Assembly (NCBI RefSeq): GCF_037201805.1
Contig: NZ_CP147404.1
Span: 1,760,001-1,824,000, forward strand
DNA length: 64,000 bases
Direction of reading: 5' to 3'
Source of the DNA: Bacillus sp. FJAT-52991
GTDB taxonomy: Bacteria; Bacillota; Bacilli; Bacillales; Domibacillaceae
Below the pieces are notes generated by a model. That model worked only from the letters and a program-made list of their open reading frames with translations, made no database searches and was not told the DNA's origin. Position 1 is the stretch's first letter; each line of letters begins with the position of its first letter. Shown here piece after piece: positions 7,344 to 16,260 of the stretch. The translations under genes and the position numbers were made by a program.

Positions 7344-7716
7344 GACTGGCCTCCTTCCTTTTACTTTTTTCCGATAAAACTTGAGTGACTGCCCCAGTTA
7401 TCACTAGACCAATCACTGAACTACCAAAAATGACAACAGCGAGTACCGCACCACTAGTTTTAATCAAACCACCATACATCATCAAGCCAACGGCAATAGG
7501 GACAAAAAAGAAAGAAAGATGCTTATTTAAAAAAGAAGCTCCCCTTTCAATCCAATGGATATTGATCACGTTGGTCATGAGAAGAATAAAAAGTACCATC
7601 ATCCCAAATACATTTCCAGGAATAGGTATGTTTAAAAAATCAGTCACCCAATAGCTTGTTTCATTAATAAGCCATAATAAAGCAATTTGAAGAATAAACG
7701 TCACTCCATCTCTCAT
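7321..7716 (-). CDS. CidA/LrgA family holin-like protein (PftA-like)
   Basis: 131 residues with four hydrophobic segments and the family core IPIPGNVFGMMVLFILL, followed by FFVPIAVGLMMYGGLI and a charged His-rich tail (SHEQHHIV). It is the small subunit of a CidAB/LrgAB-type pair and forms a two-gene operon with the overlapping gene downstream. B. subtilis PftA belongs to the same family. No LytTR regulator gene is adjacent. Confidence 0.85.
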   Translation of the reverse strand: MRDGVTFILQIALLWLINETSYWVTDFLNIPIPGNVFGMMVLFILLMTNVINIHWIERGASFLNKHLSFFFVPIAVGLMMYGGLIKTSGAVLAVVIFGSSVIGLVITGAVTQVLSEKSKRKEASHEQHHIV

Positions 7717-7758
7717 AGCTGCACCTCTTTCTTACCGAAATCATGGCGACCTTTTTTA

Positions 7759-8805
7759 TCATTTTTCATTAATGGAGTAGCTATTTAACGTTGGAGGTGC
7801 TTGTAAATGACTTGGTCTGGCAGCTGTGAACACTTGAAGGTCATTCCATGGAGATTCAACGATCATTCCTCGATGCTGATTGTAACAGGAATCCTTTAGT
7901 TCATTGATTTCATAAATAGGTGCCATACAACAATCGGTTTGTTGACTAAAGAGAACCCAATCATCAAATGACCTTGATTGAAATAATTGACATACTTCTT
8001 TATACACTTGGTTTCCCTTTTCTGCTTTTTCAAAATGATGCGGAAGCCATTCTTGCTTTTGCACAGCATCGCAAAAGTTCGACCAAAACTGGGGCTCGAG
8101 GGCTGCTAAACTAATAAACCGCTGATCTTTCGTTTCATAAATATGATAGGAAATCAGATTCCCATCTAGCTCCGGTACCCCATTCCCTTGTGGATACTGC
8201 ATATGAGTCGTTAATAAACTCATCACCGCATCTGTAATCGCCAAATCAATATAGCTTCCCTGTCCATCTCTTTCTCTTTTTAATAAGGCGGCGATAATCG
8301 CTTCAGAAGCAGCTAGTCCGCCAATTAAATCAGCAAAAGTGAGCGTTGGATGCACAGGACGTCCACTTTCATCCTTCATTTGTGACAGCATTCCACTTAA
8401 AGCCATGTAATTTAAATCATGACTTCCAAGCGTGCTAAGCTCCCCTGTTTGACCGTATCCAGTAAGAGAACAATAAACGAGACTAGTGTGCAAATGTCTC
8501 AACTCTTCATAGCCCAATCCAAGACTAGCCATTACTCCAGGCCGAAAACTTTCTACCACTACATCTGCCGAATGAATGAGATCCATGACCTTTTGTTGAT
8601 CTGTTTTATTTTTTAAATCAAATGCTAGACTCTCCTTATTGCGATTGTTCCCTTGAAACACTTTCCCATCCGATAACGCACGAGCTGGCTCTCCTTTAGG
8701 TCGCTCTATTTTTATCACCTCTGCACCTAAGTCTCTTAATCGAAGAGTGGCATATGGTCCAGGAAGATATTGAGTGAAATCCAATACTTTTATTCCGCTA
8801 AGCAT
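7759..8805 (-). CDS. family III CoA-transferase / alpha-methylacyl-CoA racemase-like (CaiB/BaiF)
   Basis: 348 residues. The N-terminus (GIKVLDFTQYLPGPYATLRLRDLGAEVIKIE) is the CoA-binding Rossmann part of family III enzymes. DVVVESFRPGVMASLGLGYEEL follows. The catalytic aspartate lies in GSHDLNYMALSG, the form typical of alpha-methylacyl-CoA racemases (HDINYLALSG). It therefore probably epimerises or transfers CoA among branched or hydroxy acyl-CoAs. The acyl-CoA ligase gene upstream on the same strand supports an acyl-CoA context, although a terminator and a repeat lie between them. Length is near 350-400, usual for the family. Confidence 0.8.
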   Translation of the reverse strand: MLSGIKVLDFTQYLPGPYATLRLRDLGAEVIKIERPKGEPARALSDGKVFQGNNRNKESLAFDLKNKTDQQKVMDLIHSADVVVESFRPGVMASLGLGYEELRHLHTSLVYCSLTGYGQTGELSTLGSHDLNYMALSGMLSQMKDESGRPVHPTLTFADLIGGLAASEAIIAALLKRERDGQGSYIDLAITDAVMSLLTTHMQYPQGNGVPELDGNLISYHIYETKDQRFISLAALEPQFWSNFCDAVQKQEWLPHHFEKAEKGNQVYKEVCQLFQSRSFDDWVLFSQQTDCCMAPIYEINELKDSCYNQHRGMIVESPWNDLQVFTAARPSHLQAPPTLNSYSINEK

Positions 8806-8828
8806 GTTTCTTCCCCCCCTATTCTGAT

Positions 8829-8900
8829 AAAAAAGAAGCTGTCCTATAGATAAGAGACCTCACTCAGAAGAAGCGGAGGACCATCAAATCGAGGACAGCT
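8829..8900 (-). terminator. long-loop terminator downstream of the acyl-CoA ligase unit
   Basis: Minus-strand AGCTGTCCT (8900-8892) pairs with AGGACAGCT (8845-8837), followed by TCTTTTTTATC. The roughly 46-base intervening sequence can fold further. The rest of the 8806-9150 gap holds repeat copy A and about 115 bases where I see nothing. Confidence 0.6.
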
Positions 8901-8938
8901 GAACTCTGAAGATCGGTGTATATTTTACCTCAACAATA

Positions 8939-9034
8939 TTTATCCCGCATTAACGGGCTGTAAACGCCCGATCCGTTCAACTAACAATCAGTGGGGGGTG
9001 AAGAAAGCCCCCACTGATTGAAGTTTCACTTTAT
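8939..9034 (-). repeat. dispersed hairpin repeat, copy A (short form)
   Basis: Read leftward it begins ATAAAGTGAAACTTC, has the left hairpin CAATCAGTGGGGG/CCCCCACTGATTG (with a small length change), then GAACGGATCGGGCG, and ends TTAATGCGGGATAAA. The central hairpin near the right end has been lost. It is inverted relative to copy B on the other side of the acyl-CoA ligase gene. Confidence 0.9.
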
Positions 9035-9150
9035 AAATAGGGTCCCTTCATATTGGATCACCTATTGGTCAAATTTATTTGTCCAGCTCTGCCTCCTACA
9101 CACTCGACTTCGCTTTTCTATTATGGAAACAACGGTTAGGAAGATGATGA

Positions 9151-10743
9151 TTAATTAACGAATCGCCCCGTCTTTCCTTGCTCTTCCCAGTAGTCATTTC
9201 GAAGGTGGATTTTTTGTATTTTACCAGACGCTGTTTTTGGTAACTCATCGACAAATGTCACGCCTGTAATCGCTTTAAAGTGAGCTAAGTGATTTCTTGA
9301 AAATTGGATTAAATCCTTCTCACTTAATTCGGCAGCCGACCGTTTAACAACAAATGCATGCGGTGTTTCCCCCCATTTTTCATGAGGAACGGCAATGACT
9401 GCTGCTTCTAACACATCCGGATGCTCATATAGTACTCCTTCTACCTCTATGGAAGAGATATTTTCGCCACCACTAATGATAATGTCCTTTTTACGGTCGA
9501 CGATATCTATATGACCATGCTCATCTACTGTGCCCATATCACCTGTATGAAGCCAGCCACTTCTTAATGCTTGCATCGTTGCTTCTTCGTTTTTCCAATA
9601 TCCCTTCATCACACCATTACTGCGTACGATTACTTCTCCAATTGACCCTCCATCTTTAGCGACCTCTTCCCCATGTTCATCCACTACTTTTACTTGGCTG
9701 CCAATCATCGCATAACCAGCTTTTGCTTTCATGCGATATTGATCCTTTAACGGTAAATCTACAAATGGTGAACGGATGGAAGAAAATAAGCTTAATGGAG
9801 AAGATTCTGTCATGCCATACACTTGAATAAACTCCCAACCTAATTCTTTCTCAACGCGGGCAACAAAGGATGGTGGTGGAGCGGATCCCGCGATAACGAC
9901 ACGAACATTCTTTTCGATTGGCGGAACATTTTCTTCATAATGTTGTAATAGGCTATTTAATACAGTTGGCGCCATGTTCATCACCGTTACTTTATGATTG
10001 ACTACTGCATCAAAAATAGCTGACGGACTTATTTTTCTGAGACAAATATGAGTAGCCCCGTTTGCTGTATAGTAGAATGGAGACCCCCATCCATTGACGT
10101 GAAACATCGGCAAAATATGTAAGTAAATATCTCTGTCTGATACGCGAAGAGCATGCATCGAAGACATAGCGTGTAAATAATTATTTCGATGAGTGAGCAT
10201 TACCCCTTTTGGATTTCCTGTTGTACCGCTTGTATATAAAAGGCTTGCTACATCGTCTTCTTCAAGTTCGACACGATCAAAAGTAAGCTCAGAGAAACGA
10301 CTAAGCCAATGGTCATAATCGATTTCATTTGTTTCAATGTCTTTATAATGCACAACAATATGTTCGACCGTTGTTAATTGATCTTTGATTTCCTCTACTA
10401 GCGGATATAAATCTTGATCAACAAATAGAATTTTTGATTCGCTATGATTTAAAATAAATAAATAGTCATTTGGTTTTAAACGAATGTTTAATGGAACCAT
10501 AATCGCTCCCACTTGATAGATTCCATAAAACCCCTCTAACATCTCCAATGAGTTAGGAGCGAGATATGCTACTTTATCCCCTTTTTGTACACCTAAGTCG
10601 ACTAAACCTCTTGATAATTGATTGACACGAGCGTTTAATTGATTGTATGTAAATTGACGATCTTCAGAAATAACAGCGGTTTTTTCCCCGTAATATGTGA
10701 CAGCACGATCTAAAAATTGCGTTAATATTAATGGCACATTCAT
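9151..10743 (-). CDS. long-chain fatty acid--CoA ligase / acyl-CoA synthetase
   Basis: 530 residues, the length of class I adenylate-forming ligases. Signatures in order: LLYTSGTTGNPKGVMLTHRN (AMP/P-loop, about 170), MFHVNGWGSP, VIAGSAPPPS, QVYGMTESSPLS, SGWLHTGDMG and DRKKDIIISGGENIS (A8/hinge, about 410). The catalytic lysine is in LPKTASGKIQK near the C-terminus. The enzyme activates a carboxylic acid to acyl-CoA through an acyl-adenylate; HVNGWG is typical of medium/long-chain Bacillus enzymes. It is monocistronic, bracketed by two inverted copies of the dispersed repeat. A TetR-like palindrome overlaps its promoter. Confidence 0.88.
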   Translation of the reverse strand: MNVPLILTQFLDRAVTYYGEKTAVISEDRQFTYNQLNARVNQLSRGLVDLGVQKGDKVAYLAPNSLEMLEGFYGIYQVGAIMVPLNIRLKPNDYLFILNHSESKILFVDQDLYPLVEEIKDQLTTVEHIVVHYKDIETNEIDYDHWLSRFSELTFDRVELEEDDVASLLYTSGTTGNPKGVMLTHRNNYLHAMSSMHALRVSDRDIYLHILPMFHVNGWGSPFYYTANGATHICLRKISPSAIFDAVVNHKVTVMNMAPTVLNSLLQHYEENVPPIEKNVRVVIAGSAPPPSFVARVEKELGWEFIQVYGMTESSPLSLFSSIRSPFVDLPLKDQYRMKAKAGYAMIGSQVKVVDEHGEEVAKDGGSIGEVIVRSNGVMKGYWKNEEATMQALRSGWLHTGDMGTVDEHGHIDIVDRKKDIIISGGENISSIEVEGVLYEHPDVLEAAVIAVPHEKWGETPHAFVVKRSAAELSEKDLIQFSRNHLAHFKAITGVTFVDELPKTASGKIQKIHLRNDYWEEQGKTGRFVN

Positions 10744-10794
10744 TTCCCATCCCCCTATGACTCTTGTGAATTTTTAAAATATTCTAATAAGTAA

Positions 10795-10824
10795 ATAGTA
10801 TCATGAGGTTGAGCAAGCGTTCAA
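10795..10824 (-). promoter_or_regulatory. promoter with overlapping palindrome, acyl-CoA ligase gene
   Basis: On the minus strand TTGAAC (10824-10819) and TACTAT (10800-10795) are 18 bases apart. The -35 lies inside the palindrome TTGAACGCTTGCTCAA (10824-10809), which looks like an operator for a TetR-type fatty-acid regulator. The regulator's identity is not known. Confidence 0.5.
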
Positions 10825-10860
10825 TAGATTTCTGCAAATTTTGAAGAAAATTCCCAATTT

Positions 10861-11018
10861 ATAAAGTGAAACTTCAATCAGTGGGGGCTTTCTTCATCCC
10901 CCACTGATTGTTAGTTGAACAGATCGGGCATTTACGGGCTGTTGATCCCCCATCTACACGGCTACGCTCCTTCTGCCATGTTGAGGTGGGGGCCTTACAG
11001 CCCGTTAATGCGGGATAA
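10861..11018 (+). repeat. dispersed hairpin repeat, copy B (full short form)
   Basis: 158 bp. The left hairpin is perfect over 13 bp (10875-10887 with 10898-10910). ACGGGCTGT (10934-10942) pairs with ACAGCCCGT (10997-11005). Inside that pair, CCCCCATCT faces AGGTGGGGG. Ends are ATAAAGTG and GCGGGATAAA. No reading frame is present. The 329-base gap 10744-11072 also holds the ligase promoter and the bioB terminator. Confidence 0.95.
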
Positions 11019-11066
11019 AAAAAGGACTGACCGATGGCATAGTGATAAGCCGCTTCAGTCAGTCCT
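11017..11066 (-). terminator. bioB terminator
   Basis: Minus-strand stem AGGACTGAC/GTCAGTCCT followed by TTTTTTTAT. The T-run is formed by the end of repeat copy B. Confidence 0.75.
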
Positions 11067-11072
11067 CTATAA

Positions 11073-12071
11073 TTAAACTAGTTGTTCTTGTTTTTTATCA
11101 GCAAATTCGACTTCAAATCCCATCTCTTCAATCATTCGATGGTCCGCTGTCGTTTCTTGACCAGCTGTTGTTAAATAATCGCCGACGAAAATGGAATTCG
11201 CTGCATATAATCCTAATGGTTGCAATGACCCTAAGTTCACTTCGCGTCCTCCGGAAATTCGGATTTCTTTCGTTGGATTAATAAATCGGAATAAGCAAAG
11301 TACTTTTAAGCAATAGCGCGGATTGAGTTCATCTGTTCCTTCAAGAGGCGTTCCGTCAATGGCATGCAAGAAATTGACAGGGATCGAATCTGCATCTAAT
11401 ACTTTTAAGCTACGCGCCATCGTCACTACATCTTCTTTTGCCTCTCTCATTCCAACAATTACACCGGAACACGGGGAAATGCCTTGCTCTTTTACTTTCT
11501 CAATTGTTTCTACGCGATCATCATATGTATGAGTTGTCGTAATTTGCTCATGATGATTCTTCGACGTATTAATATTATGGTTATAACGGTCGACACCCGC
11601 TTCTTTTAATTTTTCCGCTTGACCAGGCTTTAATAATCCAAGGCAAGCACAAATTTTTAATTGATACTTGTCTTTAATCTCTTTTACCGCTTCTGTTACA
11701 TTGTCTAGTTCTTTATCACTTGGTCCGCGACCGCTAGCCACGATACAATAAGTGCCTGCACTTAAATCATAAGCTTGCTTCGCTCCTTTAAGAATCGACT
11801 CTTTATCCATCATGCGATATCTTTCGATTGGTGCCGATGAACGAGTCGACTGAGAACAGTAGCCGCAGTTTTCCGGACATATACCAGACTTTGTGTTGAT
11901 GATCATATTTAACTTCACTTTGTTGCCATAGTAATGATGACGAATTTTATAAGTAGCATTTACTAATCCAAGCAATTCATCATCTGGACAATTTAAAATC
12001 GAAAGCGCTTCCGCATCTCCAATTTCTTGTCCCTCAAGAACTACATCCGCTAATTCATCCCATTTTGTCAT
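11073..12071 (-). CDS. bioB: biotin synthase
   Basis: 332 residues. BioB is a radical-SAM enzyme that inserts sulfur into dethiobiotin, using a [4Fe-4S] cluster bound by the CxxxCxxC in GICPENCGYCSQS, and a second [2Fe-2S] cluster. Other BioB hallmarks are TYCIVASGRGPS, ACLGLLKPGQA, DRYNHNINTS, PCSGVIVGM, NFLHAIDGTPLEG and RISGGREVNLGSLQPLGLYAANSIFVGDYLTT. The start is set at 12071 (MTKWDELAD, as in B. subtilis), behind AGGGGAG. It stands alone with no other bio gene nearby, behind a BirA-type operator. Confidence 0.95.
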   Translation of the reverse strand: MTKWDELADVVLEGQEIGDAEALSILNCPDDELLGLVNATYKIRHHYYGNKVKLNMIINTKSGICPENCGYCSQSTRSSAPIERYRMMDKESILKGAKQAYDLSAGTYCIVASGRGPSDKELDNVTEAVKEIKDKYQLKICACLGLLKPGQAEKLKEAGVDRYNHNINTSKNHHEQITTTHTYDDRVETIEKVKEQGISPCSGVIVGMREAKEDVVTMARSLKVLDADSIPVNFLHAIDGTPLEGTDELNPRYCLKVLCLFRFINPTKEIRISGGREVNLGSLQPLGLYAANSIFVGDYLTTAGQETTADHRMIEEMGFEVEFADKKQEQLV

Positions 12072-12123
12072 TAGATAACTCCCCTTCTCTTTATTTCCAC
12101 ACTTCATAAAAACTTCTATACTA

Positions 12124-12177
12124 AAGATAAGAGAAAAAGGGGTATTAAGTCAACTTATTTTAAATTTAAGTTTACAA
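12124..12177 (-). promoter_or_regulatory. bioB promoter with BirA-type operator
   Basis: Minus strand: TTGTAAAC, 15 bases, GTTGACTT (12177-12147). This is the BirA operator layout (TTGTWAAC, 14-16 bases, GTTWACAA). The -35 TTGACT is inside the right half-site, and TATCTT (12129-12124) follows after 18 bases, so binding would block RNA polymerase. Biotin repression of bioB is inferred. Confidence 0.65.
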
Positions 12178-12199
12178 AAATATTATCTGTTTATATGAC

Positions 12200-12233
12200 A
12201 AAAAAGGCCATCTCTATTGAAATGACCTCTTTT
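12200..12233 (-). terminator. terminator after the GNAT gene
   Basis: Minus-strand stem AGGTCAT/ATGGCCT (one G-U pair) followed by TTTTTT. Confidence 0.7.
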
Positions 12234-12250
12234 GCGCCTTATGTATGCGA

Positions 12251-13063
12251 CTAAAATGACAACTGTTCCTGCTTCACCAATAAATAATAATTAACGGGTT
12301 CATCTTTCGTTTTAATGAGCTTAACCGCTGTGTACCCTGCATCAAATAATTGGTTGAACAGCTTGCGATAAGTCTTCTTCCACTGCAGTGCTGCTTGTGG
12401 ATGAGTTTGTCTGATTTGTTGGAAGTTTTTCGGAACAGGTACTAACCATTTCTCTCCCTCTAGCTGAATATTTATTTCATCAATAGAGAGTATACCATCC
12501 GCATTCAATCCCCAAGAGGCTGCCATTTCCGCCCCTTCCTCGCTCCATTGATTCGGTTGATCTAAGTAGTCTTCTGTAATATGCCATTCAATCTGGAATC
12601 GGTCTGTCGGCATCCCTTCGCTAAAACTGTCAGGCATATCACCATAGCAATCTTCAATATACGTTCGACAAATTCCATTTAATTTAGATAAATTTAAATA
12701 GCCATTTACACTTTCTAATGGATCATATGTCCACGTAATTAACGAATAGCCTAATTTGATTGCTTCTTGTCGTTGAACCTTTTTCAAAGCATCCCCTATT
12801 CCTTGCTTTTGATAGTCGGGATGAATCCCTAAATTGTGTGAGCACAAATAACTATGGCCATCACGAAAGCCAGCAAAGCTGTAACTAAACCCTATTAATT
12901 GATCCCCTTGAAACGCTCCTAATGCTAGCCCGCCATTTTTATGAGCAATCATCGTTTGATTTTCTGGAATCGGTTCAATCCCCCAGATCAATCTTTCAAG
13001 GTCAGCCATTTGTTTAAAATCTTCATATGTTTCAAATAAACGAATTGTGTATGTATGAGACAT
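12251..13063 (-). CDS. GNAT superfamily N-acetyltransferase
   Basis: 270 residues. The acetyl-CoA binding core is visible: GFSYSFAGFRDG, HNLGIHPDYQKQGIGDALKKVQRQEAIKLG (motif A with the Q/RxxGxG/A loop) and ITWTYDPLESVNGYLNLSKLNGICRTY. The C-terminal hundred residues are specific to this subfamily of predicted acetyltransferases. The substrate is unknown. It is a single gene, with GGGGGAGAAG before the ATG. Confidence 0.75.
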   Translation of the reverse strand: MSHTYTIRLFETYEDFKQMADLERLIWGIEPIPENQTMIAHKNGGLALGAFQGDQLIGFSYSFAGFRDGHSYLCSHNLGIHPDYQKQGIGDALKKVQRQEAIKLGYSLITWTYDPLESVNGYLNLSKLNGICRTYIEDCYGDMPDSFSEGMPTDRFQIEWHITEDYLDQPNQWSEEGAEMAASWGLNADGILSIDEINIQLEGEKWLVPVPKNFQQIRQTHPQAALQWKKTYRKLFNQLFDAGYTAVKLIKTKDEPVNYYLLVKQEQLSF

Positions 13064-13148
13064 TTTCTTCTCCCCCTCGCTGTTGAACTCTTCATTATTA
13101 TATAAAAAACAAGCAGGAGACTGCTAGTATTTTTTGAGTTTTGAATGT

Positions 13149-13177
13149 TTGAACTCACCGGCATTTTAGGATATACT
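13149..13177 (+). promoter_or_regulatory. sigma-A promoter of yidC
   Basis: TTGAAC and TATACT are separated by exactly 17 bases, 55 bases upstream of the yidC start. Confidence 0.7.
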
Positions 13178-13232
13178 TTTTTTAGTCTTATAAGCAATTT
13201 GCTTGTTGTTAAGGTAAATAGGAGGAACTATC

Positions 13233-14000
13233 TTGAAAAAATCATCTATTTTCGTTTCTTTAATGGTCGCCACGGTATTTATTTTATCAGGCTGCCAAAG
13301 TGCTGAACAGGAAGGGGCCTTTTTTCATGATTATTTAGTGAACCCTTTTGTACAGCTTATTCATACGCTAGGTCAATTTTTAGGTAATTATGGATTCGCT
13401 ATTATTGTAATTACTTTAGCCGTGCGTTTAATTTTATTACCACTCATGCTGAATTCAAGTAAAAAGCAGCAAATCATGAGAGAAAAGATGGAAGTCGTTA
13501 AGCCAGAAATGGAAAAGATTCAAAAACGACTAAAAGAGGCAAAATCTCAAGAGGAACAGCGAAAAATTCAGCAAGAAATGATGCAGTTGTATCAACAGCA
13601 TAATATTAATCCATTTGCCATGGGTTGTTTACCTATCTTCATACAAATGCCGATCTGGATGGGATTATATTATGCCATCCGTATTTCAGAAGATATTCAA
13701 GCAGCTAATTTCTTATGGTTTAAATTAGGTGAACCGGATATTGCCATGGCGTTAATTGCTGGAATCATGTACTTCTTCCAATTCAAAGTGTCTATGATCA
13801 ATGTACCTGAACAACAAAAACAGCAAATGAAATTCATTGGCCTGTTGTCACCAATCATGATCTTAGTCATATCTTTTTCTACTCCTGCCGCCCTACCACT
13901 TTATTGGGCAGTCAGTGGACTATTCCTCGTTGGACAAACATGGTTAAGTAAGAAATGGTATTCTACACATCCAGTTACAGAAGGTACTAAACAAAAGTAG
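13233..14000 (+). CDS. yidC: membrane protein insertase YidC (SpoIIIJ/MisCB type)
   Basis: 255 residues, the size of Gram-positive YidC. It has a lipoprotein signal (FILSGC, Cys about 21), then FGNYG-like FLGNYGFAIIVITLAVRLILLPLMLNSSKK containing the conserved groove arginine, a charged cytoplasmic loop, NPFAMGCLPIFIQMPIWMGLYYAI and a C-terminal region with LPLYWAVSG. It inserts and folds membrane proteins alone or with Sec. The start codon is TTG at 13233, seven bases after AGGAGG. B. subtilis controls its second copy with the arrest peptide MifM; no such ORF is seen here. Confidence 0.92.
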   Translation: MKKSSIFVSLMVATVFILSGCQSAEQEGAFFHDYLVNPFVQLIHTLGQFLGNYGFAIIVITLAVRLILLPLMLNSSKKQQIMREKMEVVKPEMEKIQKRLKEAKSQEEQRKIQQEMMQLYQQHNINPFAMGCLPIFIQMPIWMGLYYAIRISEDIQAANFLWFKLGEPDIAMALIAGIMYFFQFKVSMINVPEQQKQQMKFIGLLSPIMILVISFSTPAALPLYWAVSGLFLVGQTWLSKKWYSTHPVTEGTKQK

Positions 14001-14028
14001 GGAGCTAACAAAGCTCCCTGTTTTTTTT
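13999..14028 (+). terminator. yidC terminator
   Basis: AGGGAGCT and AGCTCCCT stem, followed by TG and eight T. It starts inside the stop codon. Confidence 0.9.
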
Positions 14029-14035
14029 ATTTGTC

Positions 14036-14183
14036 ATAAAGTGAAACTTCAATCAGTGGGGGTTTTCTCCATCCCCCACTGATTGTTAGTTGAACGGATC
14101 GGGCGTTTATCCCTCACCTACATGCCTGCGCTTCTTCTGCCATGTTGAGGTGGGGGTCTTAAAGCCCGTTAATGCGGGATAAA
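14036..14183 (+). repeat. dispersed hairpin repeat, copy C
   Basis: 148 bp with both ends and the left hairpin intact. The right-hand segment has lost the ACGGGCTG arm (GCGTTTATCCCTCACC), but keeps the CCTCACCTACATG/CATGTTGAGGTGGGG hairpin. It begins seven bases after the yidC terminator. The rest of the 14001-14379 gap holds the promoter of the chemoreceptor gene. Confidence 0.92.
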
Positions 14184-14271
14184 TTAAGGCTATATACCCA
14201 ATATTTCTATCTTCCCGACGGATATTCTTCTAAAAAATTTCTTATTTTATTAAATTTTTACAATAGAAGCC

Positions 14272-14299
14272 TTGTCTTTTATATTTCTTTTAGTACAAT
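14272..14299 (+). promoter_or_regulatory. possible promoter of the chemoreceptor gene
   Basis: TTGTCT and TACAAT are 16 bases apart, about 80 bases upstream of the start codon. Confidence 0.45.
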
Positions 14300-14379
14300 T
14301 ACCTTCAATAAGACTTTTTACTTATAAAAATAGGTAAGGTTATCACTTTATCTATTTATTGGTTTTTAGGAGGTATTTT

Positions 14380-16095
14380 ATGCTAAAGAGGATGAGACCA
14401 AGAGCAACAAGTTCTATTCTCGCCCAGTTTGGAACGGATTCCACGATTGAAGGGCGTTTTCACCAAACACTGGCTTACAATCATTTCAACGAAGCAGATT
14501 TTTTCAGAATGGAAGAAATCTATGAAAAATTAGCTTCTTTAGAAACAGAGATGCTGGAATTATTTCAAAAGTACTTGACGAATTGCCGTGAACCACATTC
14601 AAAAGAAATTCCACAACAGGAAATCATCAACTATATCCGTCAGTTCTTTACACAAAAGCGTGATGTTAACTATGTTACAAATGCAGTATCCTTTTTCTAT
14701 TTGCTAAGAAATAGCCATTATAGTTTAGGGAAATTAATTGTGATGTTTAATCAATTTAACTTTTATGTGATTACCAATACACTTCACTTCCTTGGATTGA
14801 AACCATCGACTTGTATTACGTATATGCACTCCATCCAAAAAGCCGTCAACATTGATCAAGAATTGCTAACTGAATGTTTTTCAGAACAAATGATGGAGCA
14901 AGTGATCGAAGAGATCGGCCAATTAATGGATGAAACAACGAAAATCATGTTTATTAAAGATTTAGTTCAACTGCTCGATGACCAAAATGCACAAGTGCAA
15001 ACTTCAACCGTCGCAACGGATGAAATGAGAGCATCCATTAATGCAGTCGCCGAGTCCGCTTCTACTGTGTCCGAAAGAACAGGCGTTTTAGTTGATAGAA
15101 CTAACTATAGTCATCAAGTGATTTCTGAGGCTTTGGATGAAATCTTTCATACAGAAACAACGTTTTCAGAAATTGTTGATAAGTTTGCTCGTCTTCAATC
15201 GTATGTATCCACAATTGAAAGTGTTGTGCAATTAATTAATGATATTGCGGATCAAACAAATTTACTCGCGCTAAATGCATCAATTGAAGCCGCTCGTGCA
15301 GGAGAACATGGGAAAGGCTTTGCGATCGTCGCACAGGAAGTACGTAAATTGGCAGAAAATACGGTTCATTCCTTGCAAAAGGTCAATGAAAATGTGACAA
15401 ATTTAAAGTCGTTTTCACAAGATGTGTCGGTGTCTATCGGTGATACAGCCTTCGTTATTAAAAAAGCCGTGTCTGAAGCAAAAGACTCTTTGCCATTGTT
15501 AACAGAAATTGTTGAAACAATAAGTGACATTAACGAAGACATTAACAGCACAGCAGCCGTAACAGAGGAACAAGCGGCTACAATGGATGAGATGTCCGAT
15601 AAAATGCAACAGATCGCCATCCTAACGGACAAAATACGTTCTTTAGGGAACGATACAGGTGCTGCGATCCACGGACTTGGAAAGCAAATGAATAACTTCC
15701 GTTCAAATATTATTGAAAAGAATACAATAGTTTTGTCAACCAATGCTTTATTAATGCTCTCTAAAACGGATCATTACATTTGGAAATGGAGAATCTATAA
15801 CATGTTTCTCGGCTTAGAGGATATCAATCCTCAAGAAGTTTCTTCTCATATGGACTGCCGACTTGGAAAATGGTATTATGATCCACAAACCCAACAGCGT
15901 TTTAATCGACTTGAAAGCTATAAAAAGCTAGAATCTGTCCATAAAACTGTGCATGAACAGGCGAAAGAAGCAGCAATTTACTTCCAACAAAATCAACTGC
16001 CACAAGCAGAAGAGGCGTTAGTACGATTAGACGTGGCTTCTAATCAAGTTGTTGGGTATATTGATGACATTTTATCTTCATTGCCAAAGAAATAA
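14380..16095 (+). CDS. soluble methyl-accepting chemotaxis protein with C-terminal CZB domain
   Basis: 571 residues without any membrane segment, hence a cytoplasmic chemoreceptor. The N-terminal roughly 190 residues are all-helical and resemble globin-coupled sensor (HemAT-like) domains, but I cannot assign a haem ligand. The signalling hairpin tip is [38 protein letters not shown] (about 290-325). The last 130 residues form a CZB zinc-binding domain, with candidate ligands His in [10 protein letters not shown], Cys in [11 protein letters not shown] and two His in [14 protein letters not shown] domains sense zinc or hypochlorous acid. The start is the ATG at 14380 behind TAGGAGGT; the upstream in-frame TTG at 14359 is rejected. 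Confidence 0.85.
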   Translation: MLKRMRPRATSSILAQFGTDSTIEGRFHQTLAYNHFNEADFFRMEEIYEKLASLETEMLELFQKYLTNCREPHSKEIPQQEIINYIRQFFTQKRDVNYVTNAVSFFYLLRNSHYSLGKLIVMFNQFNFYVITNTLHFLGLKPSTCITYMHSIQKAVNIDQELLTECFSEQMMEQVIEEIGQLMDETTKIMFIKDLVQLLDDQNAQVQTSTVATDEMRASINAVAESASTVSERTGVLVDRTNYSHQVISEALDEIFHTETTFSEIVDKFARLQSYVSTIESVVQLINDIADQTNLLALNASIEAARAGEHGKGFAIVAQEVRKLAENTVHSLQKVNENVTNLKSFSQDVSVSIGDTAFVIKKAVSEAKDSLPLLTEIVETISDINEDINSTAAVTEEQAATMDEMSDKMQQIAILTDKIRSLGNDTGAAIHGLGKQMNNFRSNIIEKNTIVLSTNALLMLSKTDHYIWKWRIYNMFLGLEDINPQEVSSHMDCRLGKWYYDPQTQQRFNRLESYKKLESVHKTVHEQAKEAAIYFQQNQLPQAEEALVRLDVASNQVVGYIDDILSSLPKK

Positions 16096-16101
16096 CTAGT
16101 G

Positions 16102-16130
16102 AGCGGAAGCCTTGTGGTTTCTGCTTTTTA
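16102..16130 (+). terminator. weak terminator after the chemoreceptor gene
   Basis: Imperfect stem GCGGAAGCC/GGTTTCTGC followed by TTTTTATTT. Confidence 0.5.
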
Positions 16131-16260
16131 TTTGACATATATTTCACGTTCACTTTAAAGTAAAAGAGAAAGGTATTTATTCGTAAAAAAATGCGACAAA
16201 ATGAAACTTTTTTAGTTACTTATACGTAGAACAAGTAAAATCCTAAATGGAGTGAATCAT

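Noticed and set aside
13064..13232. Possible MifM-like arrest peptide ahead of yidC
   Set aside because: No suitable frame with a ribosome binding site between the promoter and yidC.
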